A stretch of DNA of 64,000 nt, taken from contig JBGAGY010000001.1 in assembly GCA_044226485.1 (NCBI GenBank), positions 372,001 to 436,000 on the forward strand, read 5' to 3'. Shown piece after piece: positions 43,589-51,923 of this stretch. The position numbers were made by a program, and so were the translations under genes. The DNA comes from UBA6663 sp044226485. Its GTDB lineage: Bacteria > Chloroflexota > Anaerolineae > Anaerolineales > UBA6663. A model generated the notes under the pieces. It did not search any database and was not told where the DNA came from. It saw only the letters and a list, made by a program, of their open reading frames with translations. Numbering within the stretch: the first letter of the stretch is position 1; every line of letters starts with the position of its first letter.

Positions 43589-44716
43589 ATGTTCTCGACC
43601 AAGACGTGGCGCCACTTCGATTTCGCCCTGATGGGCGCGGTGCTGCTCCTGATTCTTTTTGGCGTCACCATGATCCGCTCGGCCAACCTGACCTCGATCG
43701 ACACGGGCGTACAGGGCCAGGCCAGCCGACAGGTGATCTACGCCGTGATCGGAATGGTGATCGTCATCGCGGTCAGCGCCGTCGACTACCGCGTGTACAG
43801 CTCCTACAGCCTGTTCATCTACGGCGCCTTGATCTTCTTGCTCCTGGTTGTGCTGGTCGTCGGCCTGGCGTCGTTCGGCGCCGTGCGCTGGATCGACCTG
43901 GGCATCATCAACTTCCAGCCCGCTGAACTCGGCAAGTTCCTGGTCACCCTGACGCTTGGGGCGTTTGTGACCCAGAACAAGGAGCGCATCCAGCGTTTCA
44001 GCACCGTCGTGCGCAGCCTGATCCACGTTTCGGTGCCGGCGGCTCTGATCTTCATCCAGCCCGACCTCTCGACGACGCTGACGTACGGAGTGGTCTGGTT
44101 CGCCATCCTCTGGGCGGCGGGCGTCAGGATCAGTCATCTGACGATCTTCGCCGCTGTCGTAGCAGCCGTGCTGCCCTTCGTGCTCTGGTTCGTCTTCACC
44201 AACAAGGACTATTCGTACATCGGCGACCGCATCCTGACCTTCCTTGTGCCCGCCGGCGATCTCGAGGCCAGCCAGGGCGCGAACTACAACATCGAGCAGG
44301 CGCTGATCAGCATCGGCTCGGGCGGCTGGTTCGGCCAGGGCTACGGCAACGGCAGCCAGGTGCAATTGCAGTTCCTCAAGGTGCGCCAGACCGACTTCAT
44401 CTACGCGTCCATCGGCAACGAATTCGGTTTCGTCGGCACCGTGCTGGTGTTGCTGCTGCTGGCCTTCGTCGTCTTCAGGATCTACCGCATCGGCCAACTT
44501 GCGCGCGACCCCTACGGCAAACTCATTTGCTTTGGCGTCGGCACCGTCGTGTTCTTCGAGTCGTTCACCAACATCGCTTCCAACCTCAACCTGATACCGG
44601 TATCGGGCTCGGTGCTGCCCTTCCTGAGTTACGGCGGCTCCTCGCTCTGGACGTACCTCATCGGGATCGGTCTGGTCCAGAGCGTTGTGTTGAGACACAA
44701 ACAGATCGAGTTCTAG
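43589..44716 (+). CDS. rodA: Peptidoglycan glycosyltransferase RodA/FtsW (SEDS family)
   Basis: A protein of 375 aa with about ten transmembrane helices. Signatures: FQPAELGKFLVTLTLG with the catalytic Asp region further on, FIQPDLSTTLTYG, and the C-terminal PVSGSVLPFLSYGGSSLW. SEDS proteins polymerise glycan strands in partnership with a class B PBP. With mrdA and mreBCD in the same cluster, RodA is the better name; FtsW cannot be excluded from sequence alone. Confidence 0.92.
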   Translation: MFSTKTWRHFDFALMGAVLLLILFGVTMIRSANLTSIDTGVQGQASRQVIYAVIGMVIVIAVSAVDYRVYSSYSLFIYGALIFLLLVVLVVGLASFGAVRWIDLGIINFQPAELGKFLVTLTLGAFVTQNKERIQRFSTVVRSLIHVSVPAALIFIQPDLSTTLTYGVVWFAILWAAGVRISHLTIFAAVVAAVLPFVLWFVFTNKDYSYIGDRILTFLVPAGDLEASQGANYNIEQALISIGSGGWFGQGYGNGSQVQLQFLKVRQTDFIYASIGNEFGFVGTVLVLLLLAFVVFRIYRIGQLARDPYGKLICFGVGTVVFFESFTNIASNLNLIPVSGSVLPFLSYGGSSLWTYLIGIGLVQSVVLRHKQIEF

Positions 44717-44805
44717 GCATGAGCCAGGGATGACGTCCCCTGGCTGTTGAGGGCTCAACAGCCAAGAAGCGTCACCCCTGGCCAGTGGCATATCATCCAT
44801 CACAA

Positions 44806-46266
44806 ATGGCTCGCGCTCGCTTCGCCCCCTCACCCACCGGCCGGATGCATATCGGCGGCGCACGCACGGCGCTCTACAACGTGCTTCTTGCTCGCCAGAC
44901 CGGCGGGCAGTTCATCCTGCGCATCGAGGATACCGACACCAAGCGCGGCACTCCCGAGGCCCTGGCCGAGATCAAAGAGTCGCTGCGCTGGCTCGGTCTG
45001 CAGTGGGACGAAGGCCCCGAGGTGGGCGGCCCGTACGCGCCATACAACCAGCTGGCCCGGCGCGAGATCTATCAGCGCTACGCCAAACAGCTCGTCGACG
45101 CCGGCCACGCCTACCCGTGCTTCTGCACCCCTGAACGGCTGAAGGCCGTGCGCGAGCAGCAGCAGAAAGCCAAGCAGCCGACGCGCTACAATGGCACCTG
45201 CCGCGGGCTGAGCCGTGAAGAGGCCGAGGCGCGCATCGCCGCTGGCGAGCCCCACGTCATCCGCTTCAAGACACCGCAGGACGGCAGCACCACGATCCAC
45301 GACGAACTGCGCGGCGACATCACAGTCGACAACACCACGATCGACGATTACATCCTGGTCAAGACCGACGGCCTGGCGCTCTATCACCTCGCGGCCATCG
45401 TCGACGACCACGAGATGAAGATCACGCACGTCTTCCGCGGTTCCGAATGGTTGGGCACCTTCCCGTTGCACGCCCTGATCATCCGCGCCTTCGGCTGGGA
45501 AGAGCCCAAGTGGTGCCACCTCTCGGTCTTCCTCAAGCCGACCGGCAAGGGCAAGATGAGCAAGCGCGACGTCACAAGCGAGCAGTCGATCTACGTGCTC
45601 GAGCTGCGCGACCTCGGCTATCTGCCTGAGGCCATCGTCGGCTGGGTGGCGCTCATGGGGGCGTCGTTCGGGGCCGAGGAGGAACTGCTCGACCTGGCGG
45701 GCCTCGCCGAGCGCTTCAACGTCGAGAACTTGAACCCCTCCGCGGCGCGCGTCAACTTCGAGAAGCTCGACGACTTCAACGGCAAGTGGATCCGACGTCT
45801 TGACCCCGAGGACCTGACCGACCGGCTCCTGCCGTTCTTCAGCCGCGCGGGCATCGAGGCCGACCGGGCGTTGCTGCGCCGGATCGTGCCGCTCATCCAG
45901 CCAAGGCTTGTGACCCTTGACGACGCCGTCGATTTCGCCGGGCTGTTCTTCCGCCCCGTGCCCGACTCGACCGCCGAGGCGTTGACGCCCAAGGGCCTGA
46001 CGCCGCCGCAGGCGTTGAGCGCGCTCTCGGCCGCCCATGGCCTGATCCGCTCGAGCGAAGCCTTTACTTCAGAGGCCCTGGAGCCGCCGTTGCGCGCGCT
46101 GGCCGAGCAACTCGGCCTGAAGCCCGGGCAGCTTTTCGGGATCCTGCGCCAGGCGGCCACCGGTCAGCCCGTCAGCCCGCCGCTCTTTGAGAGCATGGAG
46201 ATCATCGGCCGCGGGGTCGTGCTGGAGCGGCTGGCAAAGGCGGAGACCATCCTGAGCAACGCCTGA
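44806..46266 (+). CDS. gltX: Glutamyl-tRNA synthetase
   Basis: A protein of about 486 aa. HIGH-like motif: FAPSPTGRMHIGGARTALYN; KMSKS-like motif: KGKMSKRDVTSEQ. Between them are the CFCTPERLKAVRE and GTCRGLS segments of bacterial GluRS. ATG at 44806 begins exactly where the family starts; a GTG seven codons upstream is possible. It charges tRNA-Glu. A separate GlnRS gene follows in convergent orientation, so this GluRS need not mischarge tRNA-Gln. Confidence 0.96.
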   Translation: MARARFAPSPTGRMHIGGARTALYNVLLARQTGGQFILRIEDTDTKRGTPEALAEIKESLRWLGLQWDEGPEVGGPYAPYNQLARREIYQRYAKQLVDAGHAYPCFCTPERLKAVREQQQKAKQPTRYNGTCRGLSREEAEARIAAGEPHVIRFKTPQDGSTTIHDELRGDITVDNTTIDDYILVKTDGLALYHLAAIVDDHEMKITHVFRGSEWLGTFPLHALIIRAFGWEEPKWCHLSVFLKPTGKGKMSKRDVTSEQSIYVLELRDLGYLPEAIVGWVALMGASFGAEEELLDLAGLAERFNVENLNPSAARVNFEKLDDFNGKWIRRLDPEDLTDRLLPFFSRAGIEADRALLRRIVPLIQPRLVTLDDAVDFAGLFFRPVPDSTAEALTPKGLTPPQALSALSAAHGLIRSSEAFTSEALEPPLRALAEQLGLKPGQLFGILRQAATGQPVSPPLFESMEIIGRGVVLERLAKAETILSNA

Positions 46267-46320
46267 GCGGGGCCGCCGCGCGGCAGCCCTGGCCCTTCAC
46301 GTTTTTGCTCAGCGCCGCTC

Positions 46321-47994
46321 TCAGCCCTTGCTCTCGATCTTGGCCCAGGAATCCTTGAGCGTGATCGTGCGGTTGAAGACCAGCTTCCCGGGCGTGCTCT
46401 CGATGTCGGCGCAATAGTAGCCGTTGCGCTCGAACTGGATCGGCGCGCCGGGCTGGGCCGAGGCCAGCGACGGCTCGACATAGGCACCTGTGATCACGTC
46501 GAGCGAGTCGGGGTTGATCTCTGTCATGAAGTCGTCGGCGTCGTCGGGGCGCTCGCTCTTGAAGAGCCGGTCGTAGTTGCGCACCTCGGCCGGTACCGCG
46601 TGAGCGGCCGAGACCCAGTGGATCGTGGCCTTGACCTTGCGGCCGTCCGGGGCGTCGCCGCCGCGAGTGGCCGGGTCGTACGTGCAGCGCAGCTCGACCA
46701 CCTCGCCGGCGGCATCCTTGACCACATCCACGCACTTGACGAAGTAGGCGTAGCGCAGGCGCACCTCGCGGCCGGGCGCCAGACGGAAGTACTTGGGCGG
46801 CGGGACCTCGCGGAAGTCGTCGCGCTCGATGTAGAGCACCTTGCTGAACGGCACCTCGCGCGTCCCGGCTGAAGCATCTTCGGGGTTGTTGACCGCCGTC
46901 AGGTGCTCGACCTGGCCCTCGGGGTAGTTCTCGATAACGACCTTGAGCGGGCGCAGCACCGCCATGCGGCGCTCGGCGATGCGGTTGAGCTCGTCGCGGA
47001 TCGCGTGCTCCATCAGGGCCACGTCGACCAGGCTGTTGTTCTTGGCAACGCCGATCATGGCGCAGAAATTGCGGATCGCGGCCGCCGGCACGCCGCGTCG
47101 GCGATAGGCCGATAGCGTCGGCATACGCGGATCATCCCAGCCGCTGACCAGGCCGTCCTTCACAAGCCGCAGCAGCTTGCGCTTGCTGAGCACGGTGTAG
47201 GAGAGGATCAAGCGCGCGAATTCGATCTGGCGCGGGGCGTAGATGCCGATCTCGCGCACGTACCAGTCGTAAAGCGGCCTGTGGTCTTCGTACTCGAGTG
47301 AGCAGAGCGAGTGCGTGACCCCTTCGATCGAGTCGCTCTGGCCGTGGGCGAAGTCGTACATCGGGTAGATGCACCACTTATCGCCGGTGCGGTGATGCGT
47401 CGCGTGGATGATGCGGTACATCACGGGGTCGCGCATGTTGATGTTGCCGGCGGCCATGTCGATCTTGGCCCGCAGCGTGCGTGTACCGTCAGGGAACTCG
47501 CCCGCGCGCATCCGCGCGAAGAGGTCGAGGTTCTCTTCGACCGAACGGTCGCGGTAGGGGCTGTTCTTGCCGGGCTCCGTCAACGTGCCGCGGTAGGCAC
47601 GGATCTCGTCGGCACTCAGATCGCAGACGAAGGCCTTGCCCTTCTGGATCAGGATGACGGCGTATTCGTAGAGCTTCTCGAAGTAGTCGGAGGCGAAGTA
47701 GAGCCGATCATCCCAGTCGTAGCCGAGCCAGCGGATGTCGGACATGATGTTGTCGACGTACTCCTGCTCTTCTTTCACCGGGTTGGTGTCGTCGAAGCGC
47801 AGGTTGCACGTTCCGCCGAAGTCGGCGGCGACGCCGAAGTCGACGCTGATGGCTTTGGCGTGGCCGATGTGCAGGTAGCCATTGGGCTCCGGGGGGAAGC
47901 GCGTGCTGACGCGCGTGAACCGGCCGGAGGCGAGGTCTTCGCGGACCGCGGTGCGGATGAAATCGGAGGCGGTCGGGGTCGGGCTGTCGGTCAT
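46321..47994 (-). CDS. glnS: Glutaminyl-tRNA synthetase
   Basis: A protein of 557 aa. FPPEPNGYLHIGHAKAI holds the HIGH motif; VLSKRKLLRLV is the KMSKS equivalent. RFDDTNPVKEEQEYVD and YDFAHGQSDSIEGVTHSLC are GlnRS-specific. The C-terminal beta-barrel anticodon-binding domains are complete (TIHWVSAAHAVPAEVR). A tRNA-Gln(CTG) gene lies about 1.2 kb to the right. Direct glutaminylation is thus encoded. Confidence 0.96.
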   Translation of the reverse strand: MTDSPTPTASDFIRTAVREDLASGRFTRVSTRFPPEPNGYLHIGHAKAISVDFGVAADFGGTCNLRFDDTNPVKEEQEYVDNIMSDIRWLGYDWDDRLYFASDYFEKLYEYAVILIQKGKAFVCDLSADEIRAYRGTLTEPGKNSPYRDRSVEENLDLFARMRAGEFPDGTRTLRAKIDMAAGNINMRDPVMYRIIHATHHRTGDKWCIYPMYDFAHGQSDSIEGVTHSLCSLEYEDHRPLYDWYVREIGIYAPRQIEFARLILSYTVLSKRKLLRLVKDGLVSGWDDPRMPTLSAYRRRGVPAAAIRNFCAMIGVAKNNSLVDVALMEHAIRDELNRIAERRMAVLRPLKVVIENYPEGQVEHLTAVNNPEDASAGTREVPFSKVLYIERDDFREVPPPKYFRLAPGREVRLRYAYFVKCVDVVKDAAGEVVELRCTYDPATRGGDAPDGRKVKATIHWVSAAHAVPAEVRNYDRLFKSERPDDADDFMTEINPDSLDVITGAYVEPSLASAQPGAPIQFERNGYYCADIESTPGKLVFNRTITLKDSWAKIESKG

Positions 47995-48080
47995 GGGTGT
48001 TTCGAATATCCTCGTCGTGGGATTGGGCTAGTGTAGCGCAGAAATCGGGGGCGACGAAGGGCGACGCATGCGTCGCCCGT

Positions 48081-48303
48081 ACGACGGAGTGGCAGAGCGC
48101 CCGGGCAGGGCTGAAGGTTGTGGGCCGCAAGCCTTTGCGACGGAGTGGCAGAGCGCCGGGGCGGGCTGAGGGTTGTGGGCCGCAAGCCTTTACGACGGAA
48201 TGGCAGAGCGCCGGGGCGGGCTGAGGGTTGTGGGCCGCAAGCCTTTACGACGGAGTGGCAGAGCGCCCGGGCAGGGCTGAGGGTTGTGGGCCGCAAGCCC
48301 TGC
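48081..48303. repeat. Four tandem copies of a ~55-bp unit
   Basis: Units start near 48081, 48137, 48192 and 48247 (spacing 56, 55, 55). Each has CGACGGAGTGGCAGAGCGCC, a GGGC-rich middle and TTGTGGGCCGCAAGCC. They differ at a few positions. There is no spacer between units. The array lies upstream of the small gene at 48417, beside the palindrome at 48059-48078. Confidence 0.9.
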
Positions 48304-48416
48304 AACACCAGGGCAAGGTGCCGGGGCAGATCGAGATTCGCCTCGCGCCCCTCGCTCCTCGATCCTGCCTCTCGGCACAAACGCTCCCACACTCCCCGAT
48401 GTACAATCCGGGCGTC

Positions 48417-48926
48417 ATGCCCAAGGAGAAAGAAGACGTCCTCGATCCGCTTGGGGCAGCGCTCAAGCTGTTGCGGATGGTGGCCGAACTGCATCGACGC
48501 GGCTTTCAACGCCTGCGGATCGCGCCAGGGCTTGCGCCCGGCGGCGACGATTGGCGCTGTGCTGTCGTGCCGGCCGATCGCATGGATCCCGCCCATGGCG
48601 CGCACGAGCAGACCGGCAACCTGCTGGCTGCCCGTTACTCCACAGCCGAGGACTACCACTACTTCGGCTGGAACGACGGCGCGAAGATGACAGTGCCCGA
48701 TATGGCCGAGTCGTTCGTGCGGACCTTCTCCACCGTGTGCGAACACGCCCTGGGGGCGGATCCGGTCTACGCAAACTGGTTTGTGTCGGTGGTGAGCGCC
48801 GCGGAAAACGGCTCTCTGCCGGTGGCTTTCAAAGACGGCTGCGAACCCACCCTCGCCGAGCGCCTGGACACGACGCAGCCCGACGTCTGGTTATTGTGGC
48901 CACCGAACCCGCCAGCGCGGGCTTGA
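48417..48926 (+). CDS. Conserved-looking hypothetical protein
   Basis: A soluble protein of 169 aa. The helical N-terminus (DVLDPLGAALKLLRMVAEL, RRGFQRLRIAPG) is followed by an alpha/beta part with DYHYFGWNDGAKM and FKDGCEPTLAERLD and a Pro-rich end. No signal or membrane segment, and I do not recognise a family. The -10-like TACAAT at 48402-48407 is only nine bases upstream of the ATG, suggesting a leaderless message. Longer in-frame starts would translate the tandem repeats and are rejected. Confidence 0.6.
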   Translation: MPKEKEDVLDPLGAALKLLRMVAELHRRGFQRLRIAPGLAPGGDDWRCAVVPADRMDPAHGAHEQTGNLLAARYSTAEDYHYFGWNDGAKMTVPDMAESFVRTFSTVCEHALGADPVYANWFVSVVSAAENGSLPVAFKDGCEPTLAERLDTTQPDVWLLWPPNPPARA

Positions 48927-49143
48927 GATCCGTCTGGAGATCCTTGCAGCGGATTGCGCCGACATCTTACGAGCCAGCTTCGGGTTCGACAGCCACCGAG
49001 AAATCCTTCTGCGAAATCTGCGCAATCCGCGGTCGAACTCCGTCGTCGTTAGCGACTTGTCGCTGTCGATGGGCTCCTACGCAAAATTCGCGTAATCCGC
49101 GGCCAAATTCCCAGTTTCCGCGACCCCGTTTCAAGGTTCCGCA

Positions 49144-49172
49144 TTTACAGCGCGAGCCACTTTGGGTATAAT
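49144..49172 (+). promoter_or_regulatory. Promoter of tRNA-Gln
   Basis: TTTACA (49144-49149) and TATAAT (49167-49172) with a 17-bp spacer, 12 bp upstream of the tRNA. Confidence 0.85.
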
Positions 49173-49184
49173 CGCTTCTTGCAC

Positions 49185-49258
49185 TGGGGATTCGTCTAGT
49201 GGTAGGACAGCAGACTCTGGATCTGTATGCCGAGGTTCGAATCCTCGATCCCCAGCCA
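49185..49258 (+). tRNA. tRNA-Gln(CTG)
   Basis: A cloverleaf with acceptor TGGGGAT paired with ATCCCCA, anticodon CTG in the loop CTCTGGA, T-loop TTCGAAT and an encoded CCA end (49256-49258). It is the only one of the three tRNA genes here with a templated CCA. The U1-A72 pair is normal for glutamine tRNA. Confidence 0.95.
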
Positions 49259-49264
49259 GCGCAG

Positions 49265-49298
49265 AACTCCCGCTGAACCAGATCAGCGGGAGTTTTTT
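49265..49298 (+). terminator. Intrinsic terminator of tRNA-Gln
   Basis: A 12-bp stem (49265-49276 with 49283-49294) followed by a run of T to 49298. It begins seven bases after the tRNA. Confidence 0.9.
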
Positions 49299-49313
49299 GT
49301 TGGTCGTGCCGGC

Positions 49314-50894
49314 CTACTTGCGGACGTCGGGCAGATAGAGCGGCGGTGGCGCCTCCGCCCCATCGCTGACGCGAAGTTCCGCCGGCGTGCTGCCTCCGAT
49401 GTACGCCAACTCGTAGACCACTTTCTGGCCGTTTGGGCTGATCGCCCAGGAGACGACCTGCGCGTCAGCGTCGACACGGCTCACGTTGCGCAAATCGCCG
49501 CCGAAGATCTGGCTGCTGTACAGGTCGTAGTCGCCGGAGTAGGCATTGGTCCTGAACGTGACCCGGCTGCTGTCGGGCGTGATCTTTGGGCCAAAGCCGC
49601 CCCGCGCCAGGAGTTGTGGCGTTCCCCCGGAGACCGGCACCGAATAGGCGTCGAAGGACGGGTAAGTGGTGAAGGCAGCCCACTGGCCGTTCGGGCTGAC
49701 GGCGTTGTGGTAAAGGCTTTCGCCGCCGCTTTGCTGGGCGAAGAGGACGGTGCGGGGGCCGCCCACGACAGGCACCGACTCAAAAGTGGGCAGCGATGCC
49801 GCGCTGGCCTGATGTCGGTAGACCGCACGCTGACTGTCACTCGTGACGAAGAAGCTCGCGCCGTACACGCCAAATCCCGCGTTCGCCGTCGTCAACTGGG
49901 TCGACGCGCCGCCGCCGATCAACACGCTGTACAGGTTGCCGCTCGTGACGCCCAGCGTCGACGTCATCGTCGTGACGTTGTAGATCACGCGCGAGCCGTC
50001 CGGCGTGACGTTGAAGCCGAAGACGTCCTGGTTCGAGGCCAGCGGCACGTTCAACTGGGTCAGCAGCCCGGCGCCTGTCGCGTTCATGTACAGCTGGGTT
50101 GAGCTCGATCCGGAAGGCCGCGCGTCGAACACGACCACCTGAATCGCCGGATCGATCTGCAGGGCGTACGTGTCGGTCGAGCCATCCGGATTGAGGCCGA
50201 CGGCTGCTCCCCCGCCGATCGGCACGCCATAGATCTCCTGGCGACCGTCCACCTCGAAGTCGCCCGAGAAGACGACGCGATTGCCGATCGCATCGATCTC
50301 GAAGAGATTGACATCGCCGCCGGTCACGGGGGTGGGCGAGAGCCTGGCGACGGCGCCCCCGGCGATGGGCGCGCTGTACACCTCATAGGCGTCGTTGATC
50401 TGACCGTCAGCGACGTACACGGCATAGACGTTGTCAGGGTCGACCTTCACGAATTGCACATTGCCGCCACTGACAAGCGAGCCGCTGAGTTTGACGGACG
50501 CTCCTCCCGCGATCGGGACGCGATACAGCTCGTCGCGCTGATCCACGTCCTGATCGGCGATGTAGAGCACGTACTGGCTGTCTGGCGTCACGGCGAACCG
50601 GCTCACCGAACCACCCGCCACCGGGACCGGGTTGAGCCTCACCGGCGAGCCGCCGGCGAGCGAGACGCTGTACAGATCTTTGCGATCGTCCTGTTCGACG
50701 TCAGCGATGTAGAGCGCGTACTGCGAGTCCGGGCTGAGCCCCCAGCCGTACTCGATATCGGTGTGGGCCGGCAGAACGCCGGTGAGGCTGCGCCAGCTGG
50801 CGCGGGCCGGCGGCGCAGGCGGCAACGCGGCGCAGGCAAGGGCTGCAATGAGCGCCAGGCGCAGCAAGGAACGGCGAACTATGTGCCAGGTCAT
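49314..50894 (-). CDS. Secreted TolB/PD40-like beta-propeller protein
   Basis: A protein of 526 aa with a Sec signal peptide (about 1-32, LIAALACAALPPAPPARA). Repeats of the form SPDSQYALYIADVEQDDRKD, VPIAGGASVKLS, and LSPTPVTGG, with Asp-rich turns, fit TolB-like propeller blades of about 45 residues. Start ATG follows GGGAGG. Such proteins are usually reporter-like or sensing surface proteins of unknown substrate. No catalytic residues are evident. The neighbouring ThuA-like gene is on the same strand but 210 bp away. Confidence 0.75.
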   Translation of the reverse strand: MTWHIVRRSLLRLALIAALACAALPPAPPARASWRSLTGVLPAHTDIEYGWGLSPDSQYALYIADVEQDDRKDLYSVSLAGGSPVRLNPVPVAGGSVSRFAVTPDSQYVLYIADQDVDQRDELYRVPIAGGASVKLSGSLVSGGNVQFVKVDPDNVYAVYVADGQINDAYEVYSAPIAGGAVARLSPTPVTGGDVNLFEIDAIGNRVVFSGDFEVDGRQEIYGVPIGGGAAVGLNPDGSTDTYALQIDPAIQVVVFDARPSGSSSTQLYMNATGAGLLTQLNVPLASNQDVFGFNVTPDGSRVIYNVTTMTSTLGVTSGNLYSVLIGGGASTQLTTANAGFGVYGASFFVTSDSQRAVYRHQASAASLPTFESVPVVGGPRTVLFAQQSGGESLYHNAVSPNGQWAAFTTYPSFDAYSVPVSGGTPQLLARGGFGPKITPDSSRVTFRTNAYSGDYDLYSSQIFGGDLRNVSRVDADAQVVSWAISPNGQKVVYELAYIGGSTPAELRVSDGAEAPPPLYLPDVRK

Positions 50895-51104
50895 CGGTCA
50901 CCTCCCGTGATCCGGTGATGGGCGAGCCTGTGAGCATGGCCTGACCGTTCCGACGGTCGGGCCGGCCTCGCCCAGGATGTGATGGGTTCACCCTGGCATA
51001 TGGGTGCGAGTAAAGTGCGAGCGCCATGCATCCGGCGCTCGCTGGGCCTCAAAATCTGGTTTGTGAGAAGAAAACGGTGAAGAGATTCAGGGGGGCGGAG
51101 TCCG

Positions 51105-51923
51105 TCACCGTTCGCCAGCCGCCCAGAGGACGCCGCCCAACACGTGCGACCCGAAGTCGGGCTCGGCGTAGGACTCCCGCGTATGGCCGAGCTCGGTGTA
51201 CCAGGATCTGCCCGAGCCGACCGTGTGAAACCAACTGACGGGGTGATCGGCGCCCATCGTGCCGCCACTGTAAGTGGCCTCATCGATCGTCAGAAGAATA
51301 CTGACGTCGCCCCGCGGGTTGCGGTCGAAGTTGTACCACTCATCGGTACGCACCCAGGTGTCTGCCAGATGCTGAGTCGATGGATGTGTCCCATCCTCGA
51401 CGTGTAAGGTTGCCTCGTATGTACCTGGCGGATGTCCCGCAAAACGCGCACCGAGCAACAGCCCATACCAGGGCCAGTCAGCCTCGGTGTCCGTCGCCGA
51501 ATGGACGCCGACGAACCCCCCGCCAGCCTCCACATACCGCTCGAGGGCGCCCTGTTGGGCCTCGTCGAGGACGTCACCGGTGGTCAACAAGAACACGATC
51601 GTGCGGTACGGTGCCAGACCCGCGTCACTGAAAACCGCCGGGTCCTCCGTCGCGACCACGGAAAAACCGTTGGCCTCGCCCAGTTCCGCCAGCATGGCCA
51701 ACCCATCGGGGATCGAGTCATGACGGAATCCGAGCGTTCTCGAGAAGACCAGAACCTGGAACCGATTGGGCGTTGCGGTGCGCAGAATCGCCGGGAGAGG
51801 CAGAGTGACGGTGGCTGCGGATTGATGACCGGGGGGCGAGTTCGTCGCGCCAGATGTCTGACAGCCCAGGAGCAGCGGGAGACAGAGGCAAAGCAGGCGA
51901 TGGGCATGACTGGGCTGATGCAT
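51105..51923 (-). CDS. ThuA-like lipoprotein (type 1 glutamine amidotransferase fold)
   Basis: A protein of about 272 aa. A lipoprotein signal ends in LLLGCQTSG. The ThuA domain has VLVFSRTLGFRHDSI, GGGFVGVHSATDTE, and DHPVSWFHTVGSGRSWYTELGHT, all typical. ThuA-like proteins are linked to sugar metabolism in other bacteria, but the reaction is unclear. ATG at 51923 was chosen because the signal peptide begins there. Its 5' end is overlapped by the read-through tail of the upstream UroD-like gene (down to 51718) in another frame. Confidence 0.85.
   Translation of the reverse strand: MHQPSHAHRLLCLCLPLLLGCQTSGATNSPPGHQSAATVTLPLPAILRTATPNRFQVLVFSRTLGFRHDSIPDGLAMLAELGEANGFSVVATEDPAVFSDAGLAPYRTIVFLLTTGDVLDEAQQGALERYVEAGGGFVGVHSATDTEADWPWYGLLLGARFAGHPPGTYEATLHVEDGTHPSTQHLADTWVRTDEWYNFDRNPRGDVSILLTIDEATYSGGTMGADHPVSWFHTVGSGRSWYTELGHTRESYAEPDFGSHVLGGVLWAAGER

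Noticed and set aside
48081..48303. Considered as CRISPR or coding repeats
   Set aside because: Period 55-56 bp without spacers; the period is not a multiple of three throughout, and the longer start of the 48417 gene is unnecessary.
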